A stretch of DNA of 64,000 nt from NCBI RefSeq assembly GCF_011927665.1, contig NZ_JAATJA010000003.1:62001-126000 (forward strand). Direction: 5' to 3'. The DNA comes from Desulfobaculum xiamenense. Its GTDB lineage: Bacteria; Desulfobacterota; Desulfovibrionia; Desulfovibrionales; Desulfovibrionaceae. The notes beneath the pieces were generated by a model. That model was not told the origin of the DNA. It made no database searches and saw only the letters and a list, made by a program, of their open reading frames with translations. Positions 33,555-44,795 of this stretch are shown here, one piece after another (position 1 is the stretch's first letter; each line of letters begins with the position of its first letter). The translations under genes and the position numbers were made by a program.

Positions 33555-34572
33555 TACGAAGCCGCGTATTGCCGTTGACGCCATGGGCGGCGACAACGGC
33601 CCCAGCATCGTCGTCCCCGGCGCTGTCCGGGCGGCACGGGAGCACGGCCTGTCCGTGACCCTCGTGGGAGACGAGTCGGCCATCAGCACCGAGCTGTTCC
33701 GCCTCGACACCGCCGGACTGGACATTTCCGTTGTCCACGCCGGGGACGTCGCTGAGATGCACGAAAAGCCCTCCGAAATCCTGCGTCGCAAGACCGACAC
33801 CTCTATCCAGGTGGCATGCCGTCTGGTGAAGGACGGTCTTGCGGACGGTGTCGTCAGCGCCGGGCACTCTGGTGCCACGACGGCCTGCGGCATGTTCATC
33901 ATCGGCCGCGTCCGCGGCGTAAAACGTGCTGCCTTCGCCAGCGTCCTCCCCACGGTAAAGAAGCCCATGGTCCTTCTGGACGTGGGTGCCAACGTGGATT
34001 CCAAGCCTCAACATCTGTTCCAGTTCGGAATCATGGGTGAAGTCTTCGCCCGTGACGTGCTCGGTTACGAGCGCCCCCGCGTGGGACTCATGTCCATCGG
34101 CGAGGAAGAGGGCAAAGGCAACGTGCAGGTCAAGGAAGCCTTCGACCTGCTCAAGGCCTCATCCATGAACTTCAAGGGCAATGTGGAAGGTCGCGACGTG
34201 TTCACGGGCGACGTGGACGTCATCGTCTGCGACGGCTTCGTGGGCAACGTGGCTCTCAAGCTCTCCGAAGGCCTAGCCATGAGCCTCGGAAAGGTCCTCA
34301 AGCGCGAGCTGCTCGGCAGCTGGCTCGGCAAGATCGGCACCTTCCTCGCCAAGGGGCGCCTCAAGCGCTTCGCCAAGTTCGTGGACTACGCCGAATACGG
34401 CGGCGCTCCCATCCTCGGCCTAAACGGCATTGTCATCGTCTGCCATGGGGCATCCAACGAGAAGGCCATCACCAACGCCGTGAAGATGGCCGGTCAATTC
34501 GTACGCAGCGCTGCCAACGAGCACATCAAGGAGGAGTTGCAGTCCAATCAGGACCTCTCGGCCTGCGCCTAG
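33544..34572 (+). CDS. plsX: phosphate acyltransferase PlsX
   Basis: Makes acyl-phosphate from acyl-ACP, the first step toward phosphatidic acid with PlsY. It is a peripheral cytoplasmic protein. Seen: [56 protein letters not shown], and the C-terminal [18 protein letters not shown]. Length 342 is typical. The ATG inside the end of rpmF is chosen because the family starts at [10 protein letters not shown]; the frame stays open further upstream only because it crosses rpmF. Ribosome access is probably through rpmF coupling. Confidence 0.95.
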   Translation: MKPNTKPRIAVDAMGGDNGPSIVVPGAVRAAREHGLSVTLVGDESAISTELFRLDTAGLDISVVHAGDVAEMHEKPSEILRRKTDTSIQVACRLVKDGLADGVVSAGHSGATTACGMFIIGRVRGVKRAAFASVLPTVKKPMVLLDVGANVDSKPQHLFQFGIMGEVFARDVLGYERPRVGLMSIGEEEGKGNVQVKEAFDLLKASSMNFKGNVEGRDVFTGDVDVIVCDGFVGNVALKLSEGLAMSLGKVLKRELLGSWLGKIGTFLAKGRLKRFAKFVDYAEYGGAPILGLNGIVIVCHGASNEKAITNAVKMAGQFVRSAANEHIKEELQSNQDLSACA

Positions 34573-34671
34573 AGCCTACGGACAGCACTCGCCCTTTCCT
34601 GCCTCGCAGACTGCCTGCGTGCCGCGCATCGGCGCGGCGACCCAGCGGCACATTCAACAGTTGATGGAGCA

Positions 34672-35661
34672 ATGACCACGAAAGCATATATCCACGGACT
34701 CGGCTTCCACGTGCCCGAAAAGGTTCTCACCAACGCGGACATGGAACGGATCGTCGAGACCTCCGACGAATGGATAACGTCCCGCACCGGCATCCGGGCG
34801 CGTCACGTCGCCGCCGAAGGCGAATGCGCCTCCGACCTCGGCGCCGTGGCCTCGCGCAAGGCATTGGCCTCGGCGGGCGTCGCGCCCGAAGAGTTGACGC
34901 ACATCATCTGCGGCACCTGCACGCCCGACTCCTACTGCCCCAACACGGCCACCCGGCTGGAGCACAAGATCGGCGCGAGCGGCTGCATGGCCTTCGACAT
35001 CAGCGCCGCATGCTCCGGCTTCCTGTATAGCCTGCAGGCCGGCCGCGCCATGCTCGCGCTTGAGCCGTCGGCCAAGGTTCTCGTGTGCGCCGTGGAGGTC
35101 ATGACCTCGCGCGTCAACTGGGGGGACCGCACCACCTGCGTCCTGTTCGGCGACGGCTCCGGCGCTGCCGTGCTCACCTCCGAGAAGGGCGAGAACGGCG
35201 TGGAGCTCGTGGACGCGCTCCTCGAATCCGACGGCCAGTATGGCGACCTGCTCACCATCTCCGGCGGCGGCTCCGCCGTCCCCTACAAGCTGGGCGACAC
35301 CGTGGGCGAATCCCACTTCATCCAGATGCAGGGACGCGAGGTGTTCAAGGTGGCCGTGCGCAGCATGGTCAGCGCCTGCGAACGCCTGCTCGAAAAGAAC
35401 TCCATGACCATCGCCGACGTGGACTGGCTGGTGCCCCATCAGGCCAACAGCCGCATCATCGAGGCCGTGGGCAAGAAACTGGAGATTCCCACCGAGCGCG
35501 TCTTCGTCAACGTGGACCGCTACGGCAACACCTCCGCCGCGAGCGTGGGCATCGCGCTGGCCGAAGGCGTGCAGAACGGGGACATCCGTCCCGGACAGAC
35601 CGTGCTCGTCACCACCTTCGGTGGCGGCTTCACCTGGGGAGCCTTCCTCCTGCGCTTCTAG
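34672..35661 (+). CDS. fabH: beta-ketoacyl-ACP synthase III
   Basis: Starts fatty-acid synthesis by condensing acetyl-CoA with malonyl-ACP. The Cys-His-Asn triad is visible: Cys114 in SAACSGFLYSL, His in VPHQANSRI and Asn in YGNTSAASVG. The N-terminal ITSRTGIRARHVA is typical. Length 329 fits. The start follows GATGGAGCA. It sits between plsX and fabG, but a 160-bp gap with its own promoter separates fabG. Confidence 0.96.
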   Translation: MTTKAYIHGLGFHVPEKVLTNADMERIVETSDEWITSRTGIRARHVAAEGECASDLGAVASRKALASAGVAPEELTHIICGTCTPDSYCPNTATRLEHKIGASGCMAFDISAACSGFLYSLQAGRAMLALEPSAKVLVCAVEVMTSRVNWGDRTTCVLFGDGSGAAVLTSEKGENGVELVDALLESDGQYGDLLTISGGGSAVPYKLGDTVGESHFIQMQGREVFKVAVRSMVSACERLLEKNSMTIADVDWLVPHQANSRIIEAVGKKLEIPTERVFVNVDRYGNTSAASVGIALAEGVQNGDIRPGQTVLVTTFGGGFTWGAFLLRF

Positions 35662-35751
35662 GAAGCGCTTTTTTCTCAGGTTCATACATGCGTGCGCAAC
35701 GGTCATTTGCAACCATCCGGTTTTGCAGGATTTCCGTGTGCAACGCCAAGG

Positions 35752-35780
35752 TTGAAGTCTGCCCGGAATTGAGCTAAAAA
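35752..35780 (+). promoter_or_regulatory. promoter of fabG-acpP-fabF
   Basis: TTGAAG and TAAAAA with a 17-base spacer, 42 bp before fabG. TGCAA / TTGCA inverted repeats upstream (35707-35727) could be a regulator site, but this is speculative. A small GTTCC / GGGAAC hairpin lies in the leader. Confidence 0.6.
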
Positions 35781-35822
35781 CTCTGGTTCCGTTCCTATCA
35801 GGGAACAAGAGGAAGATTGAAA

Positions 35823-36566
35823 ATGAGCGATCTCGTCAAAACAGCGCTGGTGACCGGAGGGTCTCGCGGCATCGGCAAGGCCTGCGCCCTGCGCCTTGCC
35901 CGCGAGGGCTTCCAGATATATCTGACCTATGTCAGCCGCCCGGCCGAGGCCGAGGCGGTGGTCGAGGAAATCGCGAACGCAGGCGGCACCGCCCGCGCGT
36001 TCCAGCTCGACAGCTCCGACAGGGAGGCCGTTGCGGCCTTCTTCGCCGAACACATCAAGGGCCAGGTGCACCTCTCCGCACTGGTGAACAACGCCGGACT
36101 CACGCGCGACGGTCTGCTCATCCGCATGAAGGATGACGACTGGGACCGCGTCATCGACGTGAACCTCACCGGTGCGTTCGCCTGTCTGCGCGAGGCCGCG
36201 AAGATCATGGTCCGCCAGCGTGCGGGCCGGATCGTGAATATGGCGTCCGTGGTCGGGCAGTCCGGCAATGCCGGTCAGGCCAACTACGTCGCTTCCAAGT
36301 CCGGTCTCATCGGCCTGACCAAGACCGCCGCGCTGGAGCTGGCCTCCCGCGGGATCACGGTCAACGCCGTCGCTCCGGGTTTCATCACCACCGACATGAC
36401 CGCCGATCTGCCCGAACAGGTCCTCGACTCGTTCAAGGCGCAGATTCCCCTGCAGCGTCCCGGCACGCCCGAGGACATCGCGGGGGCCGTGGCCTTCCTG
36501 GTTTCGGACGATGCCTCCTACATCACCGGCCAGGTGCTGTCCGTCACCGGCGGCATGTACATGTGA
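35823..36566 (+). CDS. fabG: 3-oxoacyl-ACP reductase
   Basis: NADPH-dependent reduction of 3-ketoacyl-ACP in fatty-acid elongation. It is a classical short-chain dehydrogenase. Seen: cofactor loop TGGSRGIGKA near residue 12, NNAG at about 85, catalytic Ser in NMASVVGQSG, then Tyr and Lys in YVASKSG, and the C-terminal GQVLSVTGGMYM typical of FabG. Length 247. I start at ATG 35823 rather than the in-frame TTG two codons earlier. GAGGA lies about ten bases upstream. Confidence 0.96.
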   Translation: MSDLVKTALVTGGSRGIGKACALRLAREGFQIYLTYVSRPAEAEAVVEEIANAGGTARAFQLDSSDREAVAAFFAEHIKGQVHLSALVNNAGLTRDGLLIRMKDDDWDRVIDVNLTGAFACLREAAKIMVRQRAGRIVNMASVVGQSGNAGQANYVASKSGLIGLTKTAALELASRGITVNAVAPGFITTDMTADLPEQVLDSFKAQIPLQRPGTPEDIAGAVAFLVSDDASYITGQVLSVTGGMYM

Positions 36567-36633
36567 TTGACTGATACGTTACAAACTGAAAACATTGCCC
36601 CACATGGGCAAAAAAAACACATCGGAGGGCATT

Positions 36634-36864
36634 ATGTCCGTTGAAGCAAAAGTCAAAGCGATCATTGTCGACCAGCTGGGCGTCGCCGAAGACGAAGTCA
36701 AAAACGACGCTTCCTTCGTCGAGGATCTCGGCGCGGATTCCCTGGACCTCACCGAGCTGATCATGGCCATGGAAGAGGAGTTCGGCATCGAGATCGATGA
36801 CGACGAGGCCCAGAAGCTCGTCAAGGTGCAGGACGCCATCGACTACATCGCCAAGAACAAGTAG
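36634..36864 (+). CDS. acpP: acyl carrier protein
   Basis: Carries growing acyl chains on a 4'-phosphopantetheine attached to Ser36 in [10 protein letters not shown]. It is a 76-residue, strongly acidic helical bundle (start [16 protein letters not shown], end AIDYIAKNK). The internal ATG is chosen: it has CGGAGGG upstream and matches the family, whereas the longer frame adds 13 unrelated residues. It lies between fabG and fabF as in many bacteria. Confidence 0.97.
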   Translation: MSVEAKVKAIIVDQLGVAEDEVKNDASFVEDLGADSLDLTELIMAMEEEFGIEIDDDEAQKLVKVQDAIDYIAKNK

Positions 36865-36987
36865 GGATTTCCCCGCTTTTCGATATTCGACCCCGAAGCG
36901 TCTTGCGGTCCTACGGCCTCAAGGCGCTTCGGCATTTCAAATAGAGCGCTCACTAGCGCGTCCCCGACCCTCAAGAGGCGAGGAACA

Positions 36988-38232
36988 ATGACCAGAAAAA
37001 GGGTAGTTGTTACGGGCCTTTCGGCCCTCACCCCCATCGGAAACGATGTCGAGACGAGCTGGAAGAACCTCGTCGACGGCGTTTCCGGCATCGGACCCGT
37101 GACCCAGTTCGACGCCACGGAGTTCGCCACCCGCATCGCGGGCGAAGTGAAGGGATTCGAGCCTACCGATTTCATCCCGGCCAAGCAGGCCAAGCGCATG
37201 GAGCGCTTCACCCAGTTCGCCGTGGCGTGCTCCAAAATGCTTCTCGATGACGCGGGCTGGACCATCCCGGCCGAAGAGGCCCACCGCGTGGGCGTCAACC
37301 TCGGCTGCGGCCTCGGCGGTCTCGACACCATCGAGAAGACCCACGAGAAGCTGATGACGGGCGGCCCCCGCAAGGTGTCCCCCTTCTTCATCCCCATCGT
37401 CATCTCCAACATGGCTCCGGGCATGGTGTCCATCGAGGTCGGCGCCAAGGGCCCGAACCTCGCGTCCACCTCGGCCTGTGCCTCCGGCACGCATGCCATC
37501 GGCTACGCCTTCTCCGAGATTCTCCTCGGCAGGGCGGACGCCATGATCTGCGGCGGTGTGGAATCCACCATCACGCCTCTCGGCTTCGGCGGATTCTGCT
37601 CCCTCAAGGCCATGACCACTCGCAACGACGAGCCGGAACGCGCCTCCCGTCCCTTCGAGAAGGACCGCGACGGATTCGTCATGGGCGAAGGCTGCGGCAT
37701 GCTGCTGCTTGAGGAATACGAGCACGCCAAGGCTCGCGGCGCGAAGATCTACGCCGAGATCATCGGCTTCGGCGCATCCGGCGACGCGTTCCACATGACC
37801 GCGCCCGCCGAGGACGGCGAAGGCATGGCCATCGCCATGCGCGCGTCCCTGTCCGACGCCGGTCTCACCCCCGAGGAGCTCGACCACATCAACGCCCACG
37901 GTACCTCGACCTATCTGAACGATCTGTGCGAGACCCGCGCCATCAAGACCGTCTTCGGCGACCACGCCAAGGACATCGCCATCACGGGCAACAAGTCCAT
38001 GATCGGCCACCTGCTTGGCGCTGCCGGCGGCGTGGAGGCCGTGTTCTCGGTGCTGGCGCTCAACCGGGGCATCATCCCCGGCACCACCAATCTCGACATC
38101 CCCGGCGAGGAGTGCGATCTGGACTACACCGCGAACGGCTCCGTCGAAAGACAGTGCACCTACGCCATGTCCAACTCCTTCGGCTTCGGCGGGACCAACG
38201 CCAGCATCATCTTCAAGCGATACGAAGACTAG
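36988..38232 (+). CDS. fabF: beta-ketoacyl-ACP synthase II
   Basis: Chain-elongating condensing enzyme. The Cys-His-His triad is visible: Cys164 in [11 protein letters not shown], one His in [12 protein letters not shown] and another in [13 protein letters not shown]-terminus [16 protein letters not shown] and C-terminus [14 protein letters not shown] are standard. Length 414. The start ATG has GAGGAACA upstream. It follows acpP by 123 bp and precedes glyA by 71 bp. Confidence 0.96.
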   Translation: MTRKRVVVTGLSALTPIGNDVETSWKNLVDGVSGIGPVTQFDATEFATRIAGEVKGFEPTDFIPAKQAKRMERFTQFAVACSKMLLDDAGWTIPAEEAHRVGVNLGCGLGGLDTIEKTHEKLMTGGPRKVSPFFIPIVISNMAPGMVSIEVGAKGPNLASTSACASGTHAIGYAFSEILLGRADAMICGGVESTITPLGFGGFCSLKAMTTRNDEPERASRPFEKDRDGFVMGEGCGMLLLEEYEHAKARGAKIYAEIIGFGASGDAFHMTAPAEDGEGMAIAMRASLSDAGLTPEELDHINAHGTSTYLNDLCETRAIKTVFGDHAKDIAITGNKSMIGHLLGAAGGVEAVFSVLALNRGIIPGTTNLDIPGEECDLDYTANGSVERQCTYAMSNSFGFGGTNASIIFKRYED

Positions 38233-38239
38233 CGAGCAT

Positions 38240-38261
38240 CCCGGCGGCGCAAGCCGCCGGG
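38240..38261 (+). other. GC-rich hairpin between fabF and glyA
   Basis: CCCGGCGGC pairs with GCCGCCGGG around GCAA. No T-tract follows, so it is more likely an mRNA-stability or processing element than a full terminator. Confidence 0.45.
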
Positions 38262-38303
38262 GCGCCCACGCATCGTCACACCCACAAACGGAAGGTCGTC
38301 CCA

Positions 38304-39542
38304 ATGGAAGAACTGCTGCTTCAGGACAGGGAGATCGCGAAGGCGATCAACCTCGAAATCGATCGTCAGACCAGCAAGCTCGAGCTCATCGCCTCCGAGA
38401 ACTTCACCTCCCCTGCCGTCCGGCAGGCCATGGGAAGCGTGCTCACCCACAAGTACGCCGAAGGATACCCCGGAAAGCGCTACTACGGCGGCTGCGAATA
38501 CGTCGACATGTGCGAAAACCTCGCCCGCGACCGCGCCATGCAGCTGTTCGGAGCGGAGTACGCCAACGTCCAGCCCCACTCCGGATCGCAGGCCAACATG
38601 GCCGTCTACTTCGGATTCCTGAAGCCCGGCGACACCATCATGGGCATGGACCTCTCCCACGGCGGTCACCTCACCCACGGTAGCCCGGTCAGCTTCTCCG
38701 GCAAGCTGTATAACGTGGTGTCCTACGGCGTGAAGCGCGAGACCGGCACCATCGACTACGAGCAGGTCGAAACCCTCGCCCGCGAGCACTCGCCCAAGCT
38801 CATCATCGCCGGTGCCAGCGCCTACCCGCGCATCATCGATTTCGCCCGCTTCCGCGCCATCGCCGACGAGGTGGGCGCGAAGCTCATGGTCGACATGGCG
38901 CACATCGCCGGTCCCGTGGCTGCGGGCCTGCACCCCTCGCCCATCGGAGTGGCCCACATCACCACCACGACCACGCACAAGACCCTGCGCGGCCCCCGCG
39001 GCGGCATGATCCTCTCCAGCGAGGAGTACGGAAAGACCCTCAATTCCCAGATCTTCCCCGGCATTCAGGGCGGCCCGCTCATGCACGTCATCGCCGCCAA
39101 GGCCGTGGCCTTCGGCGAGGCCCTCAAGCCCGAGTTCAAGCGCTATCAGGAGCAGACGCTCAAGAACTGCGCCACGCTGGCCAAGAGCCTCGTGGACGCG
39201 GGTTACGAGCTGGTCTCCGGTGGCACGGACAACCACCTCGTGCTCATGGACCTCACCAACAAGGACATCACCGGCAAGGACGCGGAGATCGCCCTCGACA
39301 AGGCGGGCATCACCTGCAACAAGAACACCGTGCCCTTCGAGACCCGCTCGCCCTTCGTGACCTCCGGCGTGCGCCTCGGCACCCCGGCCCTGACCACTCG
39401 CGGCTTCCGCGAAGCCGACATAGAGAAGGTCGCCGGCTGGATCGTCGATGTCCTCAAGAACATCGACAACGACACGCGCCTCGAGGAAATCCGCAAGGAC
39501 GTCGAAACGTTCTCGCGCCAGTTCCCCCTGTTCGCCTGGTAG
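38304..39542 (+). CDS. glyA: serine hydroxymethyltransferase
   Basis: PLP enzyme interconverting serine and glycine while loading tetrahydrofolate with a one-carbon unit. The Schiff-base Lys226 is in [26 protein letters not shown] and [16 protein letters not shown] are diagnostic. Length 412. The ATG 38304 start is preceded by GGAAGG; the same frame continues upstream only as a shadow within fabF. In this order it could feed one-carbon units and glycine to neighbouring pathways. Confidence 0.96.
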   Translation: MEELLLQDREIAKAINLEIDRQTSKLELIASENFTSPAVRQAMGSVLTHKYAEGYPGKRYYGGCEYVDMCENLARDRAMQLFGAEYANVQPHSGSQANMAVYFGFLKPGDTIMGMDLSHGGHLTHGSPVSFSGKLYNVVSYGVKRETGTIDYEQVETLAREHSPKLIIAGASAYPRIIDFARFRAIADEVGAKLMVDMAHIAGPVAAGLHPSPIGVAHITTTTTHKTLRGPRGGMILSSEEYGKTLNSQIFPGIQGGPLMHVIAAKAVAFGEALKPEFKRYQEQTLKNCATLAKSLVDAGYELVSGGTDNHLVLMDLTNKDITGKDAEIALDKAGITCNKNTVPFETRSPFVTSGVRLGTPALTTRGFREADIEKVAGWIVDVLKNIDNDTRLEEIRKDVETFSRQFPLFAW

Positions 39543-39553
39543 AAAGCACTGCC

Positions 39554-39584
39554 GTCCGGGCGGGCCAGTCCCGCCCGGACTTTC
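39554..39584 (+). terminator. possible terminator after glyA
   Basis: GTCCGGGCGGG / CCCGCCCGGAC stem with a short TTTCG tail. It may be partial, since genes continue in the same direction. Confidence 0.55.
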
Positions 39585-39704
39585 GTCGCGTCCCGCCATG
39601 ATCGCAGGACGGGCGCGCCGCCACCGGCGGCGAAACGACGGGCACTTTGCCCGATTTGACAACGAGAAGACGCGACGGGACGCCCGTCGCACACGGATGC
39701 GCCT

Positions 39705-40163
39705 ATGGAAACACGACTGCCCTGGCCCGAATACTTCATGGGAATCACCTACATGGTGTCTGAACGCTCCACCTGCCTGCGGCGAAAGGTTGGCGCCATC
39801 GCCGTGCGGGACAAGCGCATCCTCGCCACCGGTTATAACGGTGCGCCCGCAAACATTTCCCACTGCCTAGACGTGGGCTGCCTGCGCGAACAGCTGGGCG
39901 TGCCCTCCGGCCAGCGCCACGAAATCTGCCGCGGTCTCCACGCGGAACAAAACGTCATCATCCAGGCCGCCGTGCACGGCGTCAGCATCGCCGGGGCGGA
40001 CATCTACTGCACCACCCAGCCCTGCCTCATCTGCGCCAAAATGCTCATCAACTGCGGCGTGAAAACCATCTTCTTCGCCGAGGGCTACCCCGACGAGCTT
40101 TCCGAAACCATGTTCGCCGAAGCGGGGGTGGGACTTGAACGTCTCGACTATCAGCCCCGATAG
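39705..40163 (+). CDS. deoxycytidylate (dCMP) deaminase family protein
   Basis: Zinc-dependent deaminase, probably converting dCMP to dUMP for thymidylate synthesis; similar to ComE operon protein 2. The zinc site is visible: His79 and Glu81 in LHAEQNVI, Cys107 and Cys110 in [10 protein letters not shown]-terminus [18 protein letters not shown] is characteristic. Length 152. It overlaps the presumed ribD start by 29 bases. It shares the deaminase fold with the RibD N-terminal domain next door, but is a separate subfamily. Confidence 0.9.
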   Translation: METRLPWPEYFMGITYMVSERSTCLRRKVGAIAVRDKRILATGYNGAPANISHCLDVGCLREQLGVPSGQRHEICRGLHAEQNVIIQAAVHGVSIAGADIYCTTQPCLICAKMLINCGVKTIFFAEGYPDELSETMFAEAGVGLERLDYQPR

Positions 40164-41277
40164 GGCCACCGCCTTCATGCTCCACGCCGTGGAGCTGGCC
40201 AAGCGCGGCCGCCGCCACACCGCACCGAACCCAAGCGTCGGCGCGCTTTTGGTGTGCGATGGCGAGATCGTGGCCGAGGGCTGGCACCAGCGCTTCGGCG
40301 GTCCCCATGCCGAGATCGAATGCCTCGCCAACGCGAAGGCCCGTGGCGTGGACCCGGCCCAGTGCGCCATGTTCGTCACGCTGGAGCCGTGCAACCATCA
40401 CGGCAAGACCCCGCCCTGCTCCCGCGCCGTCCTCGCCGCCGGAGTGCGCGAACTCTACGTCGGAACGCTGGACCCCAACCCCGTGGCCAAGGGCGGTGCG
40501 CAATTCCTGCGCGAGAACGGCGTCGCCGTGCACGTGGGCGTGGCCGAATCGGCCTGCCGCGACCTCATCGCGGACTTCCGCGTGTGGAAGGCCACCGAGC
40601 GCCCCTATGTCATCCTCAAGATGGCCGCCACCCTCGACGGCAAGATAGCCACGCGCACCGGGCACTCCCAGTGGGTGAGCGGCGAAGCCTCGCGCCGGTC
40701 CGTGCACGAGTTGCGCTCCCGCGTGGACGCCGTCATCGTGGGCGGCGGCACCTTCCGCGCCGACAATCCCGGACTCGACGCACGCCCGCAGAATGCGCCG
40801 GACGCCCTGCGCCAGCCGCTGGCCGTGGTGGTCACCGCCACCCTGCCCGCCGCCGACGCGGACTTCCAGCTCCTCGCGCGCCGCGCATCGGAAACGATCT
40901 TCTGGACCACACAGGACGCGGCCGACGGCCTGCAGGCCGACGCCCTGCGCACGCTCGGCTGCCGGGTCTGGGGCCTGCCCTCCTCGGGTGACGGTCTGGA
41001 CCTCGCAAAAGGTCTCGAAAAGCTCCGCAGCGATTGCGGGTGCCTACGCGCACTGTGCGAGGGCGGCGGCGGTTTGGCCTTGAGTTTCCTCGCCAGTGGC
41101 CTTATTGACGAGTTCCGCCTCTTCGTCGCCCCCAAGATTCTCGGCGACGAAATGGCCAGAAACCTGTTCACCGGCCGCAGTCCGCTCACCATGGACGAGG
41201 CCATCGCCCTGCGCACCGCCGAGACCCGGCAGTGCGGCGAGGACACGCTCATTATCTACCGTCGGGAGGCGGACTGA
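40135..41277 (+). CDS. ribD: bifunctional riboflavin deaminase/reductase RibD
   Basis: Second and third steps of riboflavin synthesis: pyrimidine deamination, then ribose reduction. The N-terminal deaminase has His58 and Glu60 in PHAEIECL and Cys86 and Cys95 in [12 protein letters not shown]. The reductase starts near 155 ([19 protein letters not shown]) and includes [16 protein letters not shown] and a final [19 protein letters not shown] take the TTG at 40135 with GGGGTGGG just upstream. The ATG at 40177 would cut the first helix. It is first of the ribD-ribE-ribBA-ribH run. Confidence 0.93.
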   Translation: MNVSTISPDRATAFMLHAVELAKRGRRHTAPNPSVGALLVCDGEIVAEGWHQRFGGPHAEIECLANAKARGVDPAQCAMFVTLEPCNHHGKTPPCSRAVLAAGVRELYVGTLDPNPVAKGGAQFLRENGVAVHVGVAESACRDLIADFRVWKATERPYVILKMAATLDGKIATRTGHSQWVSGEASRRSVHELRSRVDAVIVGGGTFRADNPGLDARPQNAPDALRQPLAVVVTATLPAADADFQLLARRASETIFWTTQDAADGLQADALRTLGCRVWGLPSSGDGLDLAKGLEKLRSDCGCLRALCEGGGGLALSFLASGLIDEFRLFVAPKILGDEMARNLFTGRSPLTMDEAIALRTAETRQCGEDTLIIYRREAD

Positions 41278-41278
41278 C

Positions 41279-41944
41279 ATGTTCACCGGACTTGTGCAGA
41301 CAACCGGAACCGTACGCTCCGTGGAAGCGCGCGGCAGCGAGACGCGGCTGTGCATCGGCTTCCCGTCCAGTGCGCTGCCCGATCTCGAACTCGGCGAGAG
41401 CATCGCCGTCAACGGCACCTGCCTCACGGTGGAAACCTTCGGCAAGGACTGGTACACCGCCTACGCCTCCGCCGAAACGCTCTCCCACACCAATCTCGGT
41501 ACGCTGCGCCCCGGCTCGCTGGTCAACCTCGAACGCGCCCTCGCCCTCGGCGACAGGCTGGGCGGGCATCTGGTCAGCGGCCATGTGGACTGCACCGCGC
41601 GGGTTCAGTCCATCTCCCCTGCGGGCCTCTCGCGCATCTACCGACTTTCCTTCCCGGCCGAACACGGCCGCTACGTCATAGAAAAGGGCTCCGTGGCCCT
41701 CGACGGCATCAGCCTCACGGTCAACGCCTGCGGTCCAGACTGGCTCGAAGTGAACATCATCCCCGAGACCCAGCGCGCCACCACCATCTCTGGCTGGAAG
41801 CCCGGCTATGGCGTGAACATGGAAACGGACTTGATAGGCAAGTACGTGCGTCGTATGGTCGCCCCCTGGACCGGCGACGACGCGCAAAGCACGGAAGATT
41901 CCTCCGGAATCACCGAGGCCTTCCTGCGCATGAACGGATTCTAG
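41279..41944 (+). CDS. ribE: riboflavin synthase alpha subunit
   Basis: Dismutates two 6,7-dimethyl-8-ribityllumazines to riboflavin. Begins [10 protein letters not shown] as nearly all members do. Its two homologous barrels are marked by [14 protein letters not shown] (first) and [13 protein letters not shown] (second), with [10 protein letters not shown] between. Length 221. The ATG is one base past the ribD stop and has GGGAGG upstream. Confidence 0.95.
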   Translation: MFTGLVQTTGTVRSVEARGSETRLCIGFPSSALPDLELGESIAVNGTCLTVETFGKDWYTAYASAETLSHTNLGTLRPGSLVNLERALALGDRLGGHLVSGHVDCTARVQSISPAGLSRIYRLSFPAEHGRYVIEKGSVALDGISLTVNACGPDWLEVNIIPETQRATTISGWKPGYGVNMETDLIGKYVRRMVAPWTGDDAQSTEDSSGITEAFLRMNGF

Positions 41945-42038
41945 ATCGCACAGGACTTCTCTCGGCCCACTTCCCCGGAGGCGGGCCAGATGCCGGGGCG
42001 CACTCGCGTCCGGCGATATATTCAACGAGGTAGAAACC

Positions 42039-43256
42039 ATGCCCATCTGCACGGCTGAACAAGCCATCGAAGAAATCCGCAAAGGCCGGATGATCATCCT
42101 CGTCGATGACGAGGACCGCGAGAACGAGGGCGACCTCACCATAGCGGCCGAGTTCGCCACCCCCGAGGTCATCAACTTCATGGCCACCCATGGTCGCGGC
42201 CTCATCTGCCTGTCCATGGCCGGCGAAATGGTGGACCGCCTCCAGCTGCCCATGATGACCACCAAGAACGAGTCCGGCTTCCAGACTCCGTTCACGGTGT
42301 CCATCGAGGCCCGCAACGGCGTGACCACCGGCATCTCCGCCTATGACCGTTCCACCACCATCCTCACCGCCATCAACGACGACGTGACCCCCGACGACAT
42401 CGTCACTCCGGGCCACATCTTCCCGCTCAAGGCCAATCCCGGCGGCGTGCTCGTGCGCGCGGGACAGACCGAAGGCAGCGTGGACCTCGCCAAGCTCGCA
42501 GGCCTCAAGCCCGCTGGCGTCATCTGCGAGATCATGCGCGAGGACGGCAACATGGCTCGCATGCCCGACCTCATCGAGTTCGCCAAGAAGCACGATCTCA
42601 AGATCGCCACCATCCGCGACCTCATCGAATACCGCATGAAGTTCGGCAAGCTTGCCGTGGACCGCGTGGCCGAGGCCGACCTCCCCACCTGCTTCGGCGG
42701 CATGTTCAAGGCCGTGGCCTTCTACTCCGACATCGACAAGAAGGAGCACCTCGCTCTGGTCAAGGGCGACATCGAACCCGGCGAGCCTGTGCTGGTGCGC
42801 GTGCACTCCGAGTGCCTCACCGGCGACACGCTCGGTTCCCTGCGCTGCGACTGCGGCGGCCAGCTCCAGACCGCGATGAACATGATCGCCGAGGAAGGCA
42901 AGGGCGTCATCCTCTACATGCGCCAGGAAGGCCGTGGCATCGGCCTGTGCAACAAGATCAAGGCCTACGCCCTTCAGGACAAGGGTCTCGACACCGTCGA
43001 GGCCAACCAGAAGCTCGGCTTCAAGGCGGACCTGCGCGACTACGGCGTTGGCGCGCAGATTCTGGTCAGCCTCGGCGTGACCAAGATGCGGCTCATGACC
43101 AACAACCCCAAGAAGATCGTGGGCCTCGAAGGCTACGGTCTGGAGGTTGTCGACCGCGTGCCCATCGAGATGAAGTCCTGCCAGTGGAACTACCACTATC
43201 TTGAGACCAAGAAAAAGAAGATGGGGCACATGCTCCATCTCGACGACGAGGAATAG
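42039..43256 (+). CDS. ribBA: 3,4-dihydroxy-2-butanone-4-phosphate synthase / GTP cyclohydrolase II
   Basis: Bifunctional enzyme making both riboflavin precursors. The N-terminal RibB half (about 1-200) has [21 protein letters not shown] and [14 protein letters not shown]. The C-terminal RibA half (about 205-405) has [21 protein letters not shown] (zinc cysteines), [11 protein letters not shown] and [11 protein letters not shown]. Length 405. GAGGT lies seven bases before the ATG. No FMN-riboswitch core is seen in the 94 bp upstream. Confidence 0.96.
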   Translation: MPICTAEQAIEEIRKGRMIILVDDEDRENEGDLTIAAEFATPEVINFMATHGRGLICLSMAGEMVDRLQLPMMTTKNESGFQTPFTVSIEARNGVTTGISAYDRSTTILTAINDDVTPDDIVTPGHIFPLKANPGGVLVRAGQTEGSVDLAKLAGLKPAGVICEIMREDGNMARMPDLIEFAKKHDLKIATIRDLIEYRMKFGKLAVDRVAEADLPTCFGGMFKAVAFYSDIDKKEHLALVKGDIEPGEPVLVRVHSECLTGDTLGSLRCDCGGQLQTAMNMIAEEGKGVILYMRQEGRGIGLCNKIKAYALQDKGLDTVEANQKLGFKADLRDYGVGAQILVSLGVTKMRLMTNNPKKIVGLEGYGLEVVDRVPIEMKSCQWNYHYLETKKKKMGHMLHLDDEE

Positions 43257-43262
43257 CGGCCC

Positions 43263-43282
43263 GGCGGGCGAAAGCGCCCGCC
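43263..43282 (+). other. hairpin between ribBA and ribH
   Basis: GGCGGGCG pairs with CGCCCGCC around AAAG. It has no T-tract; possible partial terminator or processing site. Confidence 0.4.
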
Positions 43283-43319
43283 CCCCATTTCATATCTTTC
43301 CATCTGCGAGGAGACCCGC

Positions 43320-43790
43320 ATGTACCACATCAAAACCATCGAGGGACAGTTCCAGGCCGAGGGACTTTCCTTCGCCATCGTCGCGAGCCGTTTCAACGAT
43401 TTCATCGTTGACCGTCTCATCGGCGGTGCCGTCGATTACCTGTGCCGCAACGGCGCATCCAAGGACAACCTGACCCTCGTCAAGGTGCCCGGCGCCTACG
43501 AGCTACCCCTTGCTGCCCGCAAGCTGGCCGCCTCCGGCAAGTACGACGGCGTCATCTGTCTCGGCGCGGTGATCCGCGGCGCGACCCCGCACTTCGACTA
43601 CGTGTGCTCCGAGTGCGCCAAGGGCATCGCCCACGTTTCGCTGGAAACCAACCTGCCCATCGGCTTCGGTCTGCTGACCACCGATACCCTCGAACAGGCC
43701 ATCGAGCGCGCCGGTTCCAAGGGCGGCAACAAGGGTGTGGAGGCTGCCGCCGCCACTCTCGAGATGATTCGCGTGCTGGAGCAGATCTAA
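43320..43790 (+). CDS. ribH: 6,7-dimethyl-8-ribityllumazine synthase
   Basis: Condenses the RibA- and RibB-derived intermediates to lumazine. It usually assembles into large shells. Seen: [55 protein letters not shown] and [19 protein letters not shown]. Length 156. GAGGAG precedes the ATG. nusB begins three bases after its stop, an arrangement found widely. Confidence 0.96.
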   Translation: MYHIKTIEGQFQAEGLSFAIVASRFNDFIVDRLIGGAVDYLCRNGASKDNLTLVKVPGAYELPLAARKLAASGKYDGVICLGAVIRGATPHFDYVCSECAKGIAHVSLETNLPIGFGLLTTDTLEQAIERAGSKGGNKGVEAAAATLEMIRVLEQI

Positions 43791-43793
43791 TCC

Positions 43794-44241
<448 letters not shown>

Positions 44242-44264
<23 letters not shown>

Positions 44265-44784
44265 GGACGCAGGGCAGACCCCGCCCGGCACCCCGCGCGT
44301 CTATCTCGGACGCGGCGCGGACGCCGCCGGAGAGGCCCGCCCAACCATCTGCGCATGGTCCGACAGAAAGGGCCAGCGCTACGAACTCCGCTGGGATGTC
44401 CCGGCGGATGTCTCGCGTCTTGGGCAGTGGGGCGGCGGCATGGCCGCCTCCCTCACGGACCTGAACTGGAAGGAGTGGTGGCTGGACACGCAATCCGTGG
44501 CCGCCACCCTCGGCCGTTCGGTCACCGAGTCGCTGACCCTGTGGGGGCAGGCTTTCTGGCCCCACTACCACGCGGACTGCGTGGTCTACGTGCTGGTCGG
44601 CGACACCCTGCGCGAGTCCGCCTACGCGAGCATCCTCGCGTGGCAACGCTGCTTCCCGCATGTGGCCTTCAACAACAGCTTCGACATTGATCTCCGGGAA
44701 CGGCAGGAGGCCGAGGCCAGACGCAACGCGACACTGACCGAACGCGTGGCCGACCTGTTCTCCCGCATCCGCGACAGACTGTGA
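44242..44784 (+). CDS. hypothetical protein between nusB and leuS (180 aa)
   Basis: I do not recognise the family. It is a soluble, tryptophan-rich protein ([34 protein letters not shown]) with a conserved-looking segment [20 protein letters not shown] and a charged helical tail ending IRDRL. No signal peptide or metal motif is seen. The ATG lies inside the nusB end, so translation is probably coupled. leuS starts 11 bp after its stop. Tight packing in an old operon suggests a real function linked to translation, but nothing in the sequence shows it. Confidence 0.7.
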
Positions 44785-44795
44785 AAGGAAACCCA

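Noticed and set aside
41945-42038. FMN riboswitch upstream of ribBA
   Set aside because: The conserved riboswitch core is not visible and the gap of 94 bp is too short for a full aptamer.
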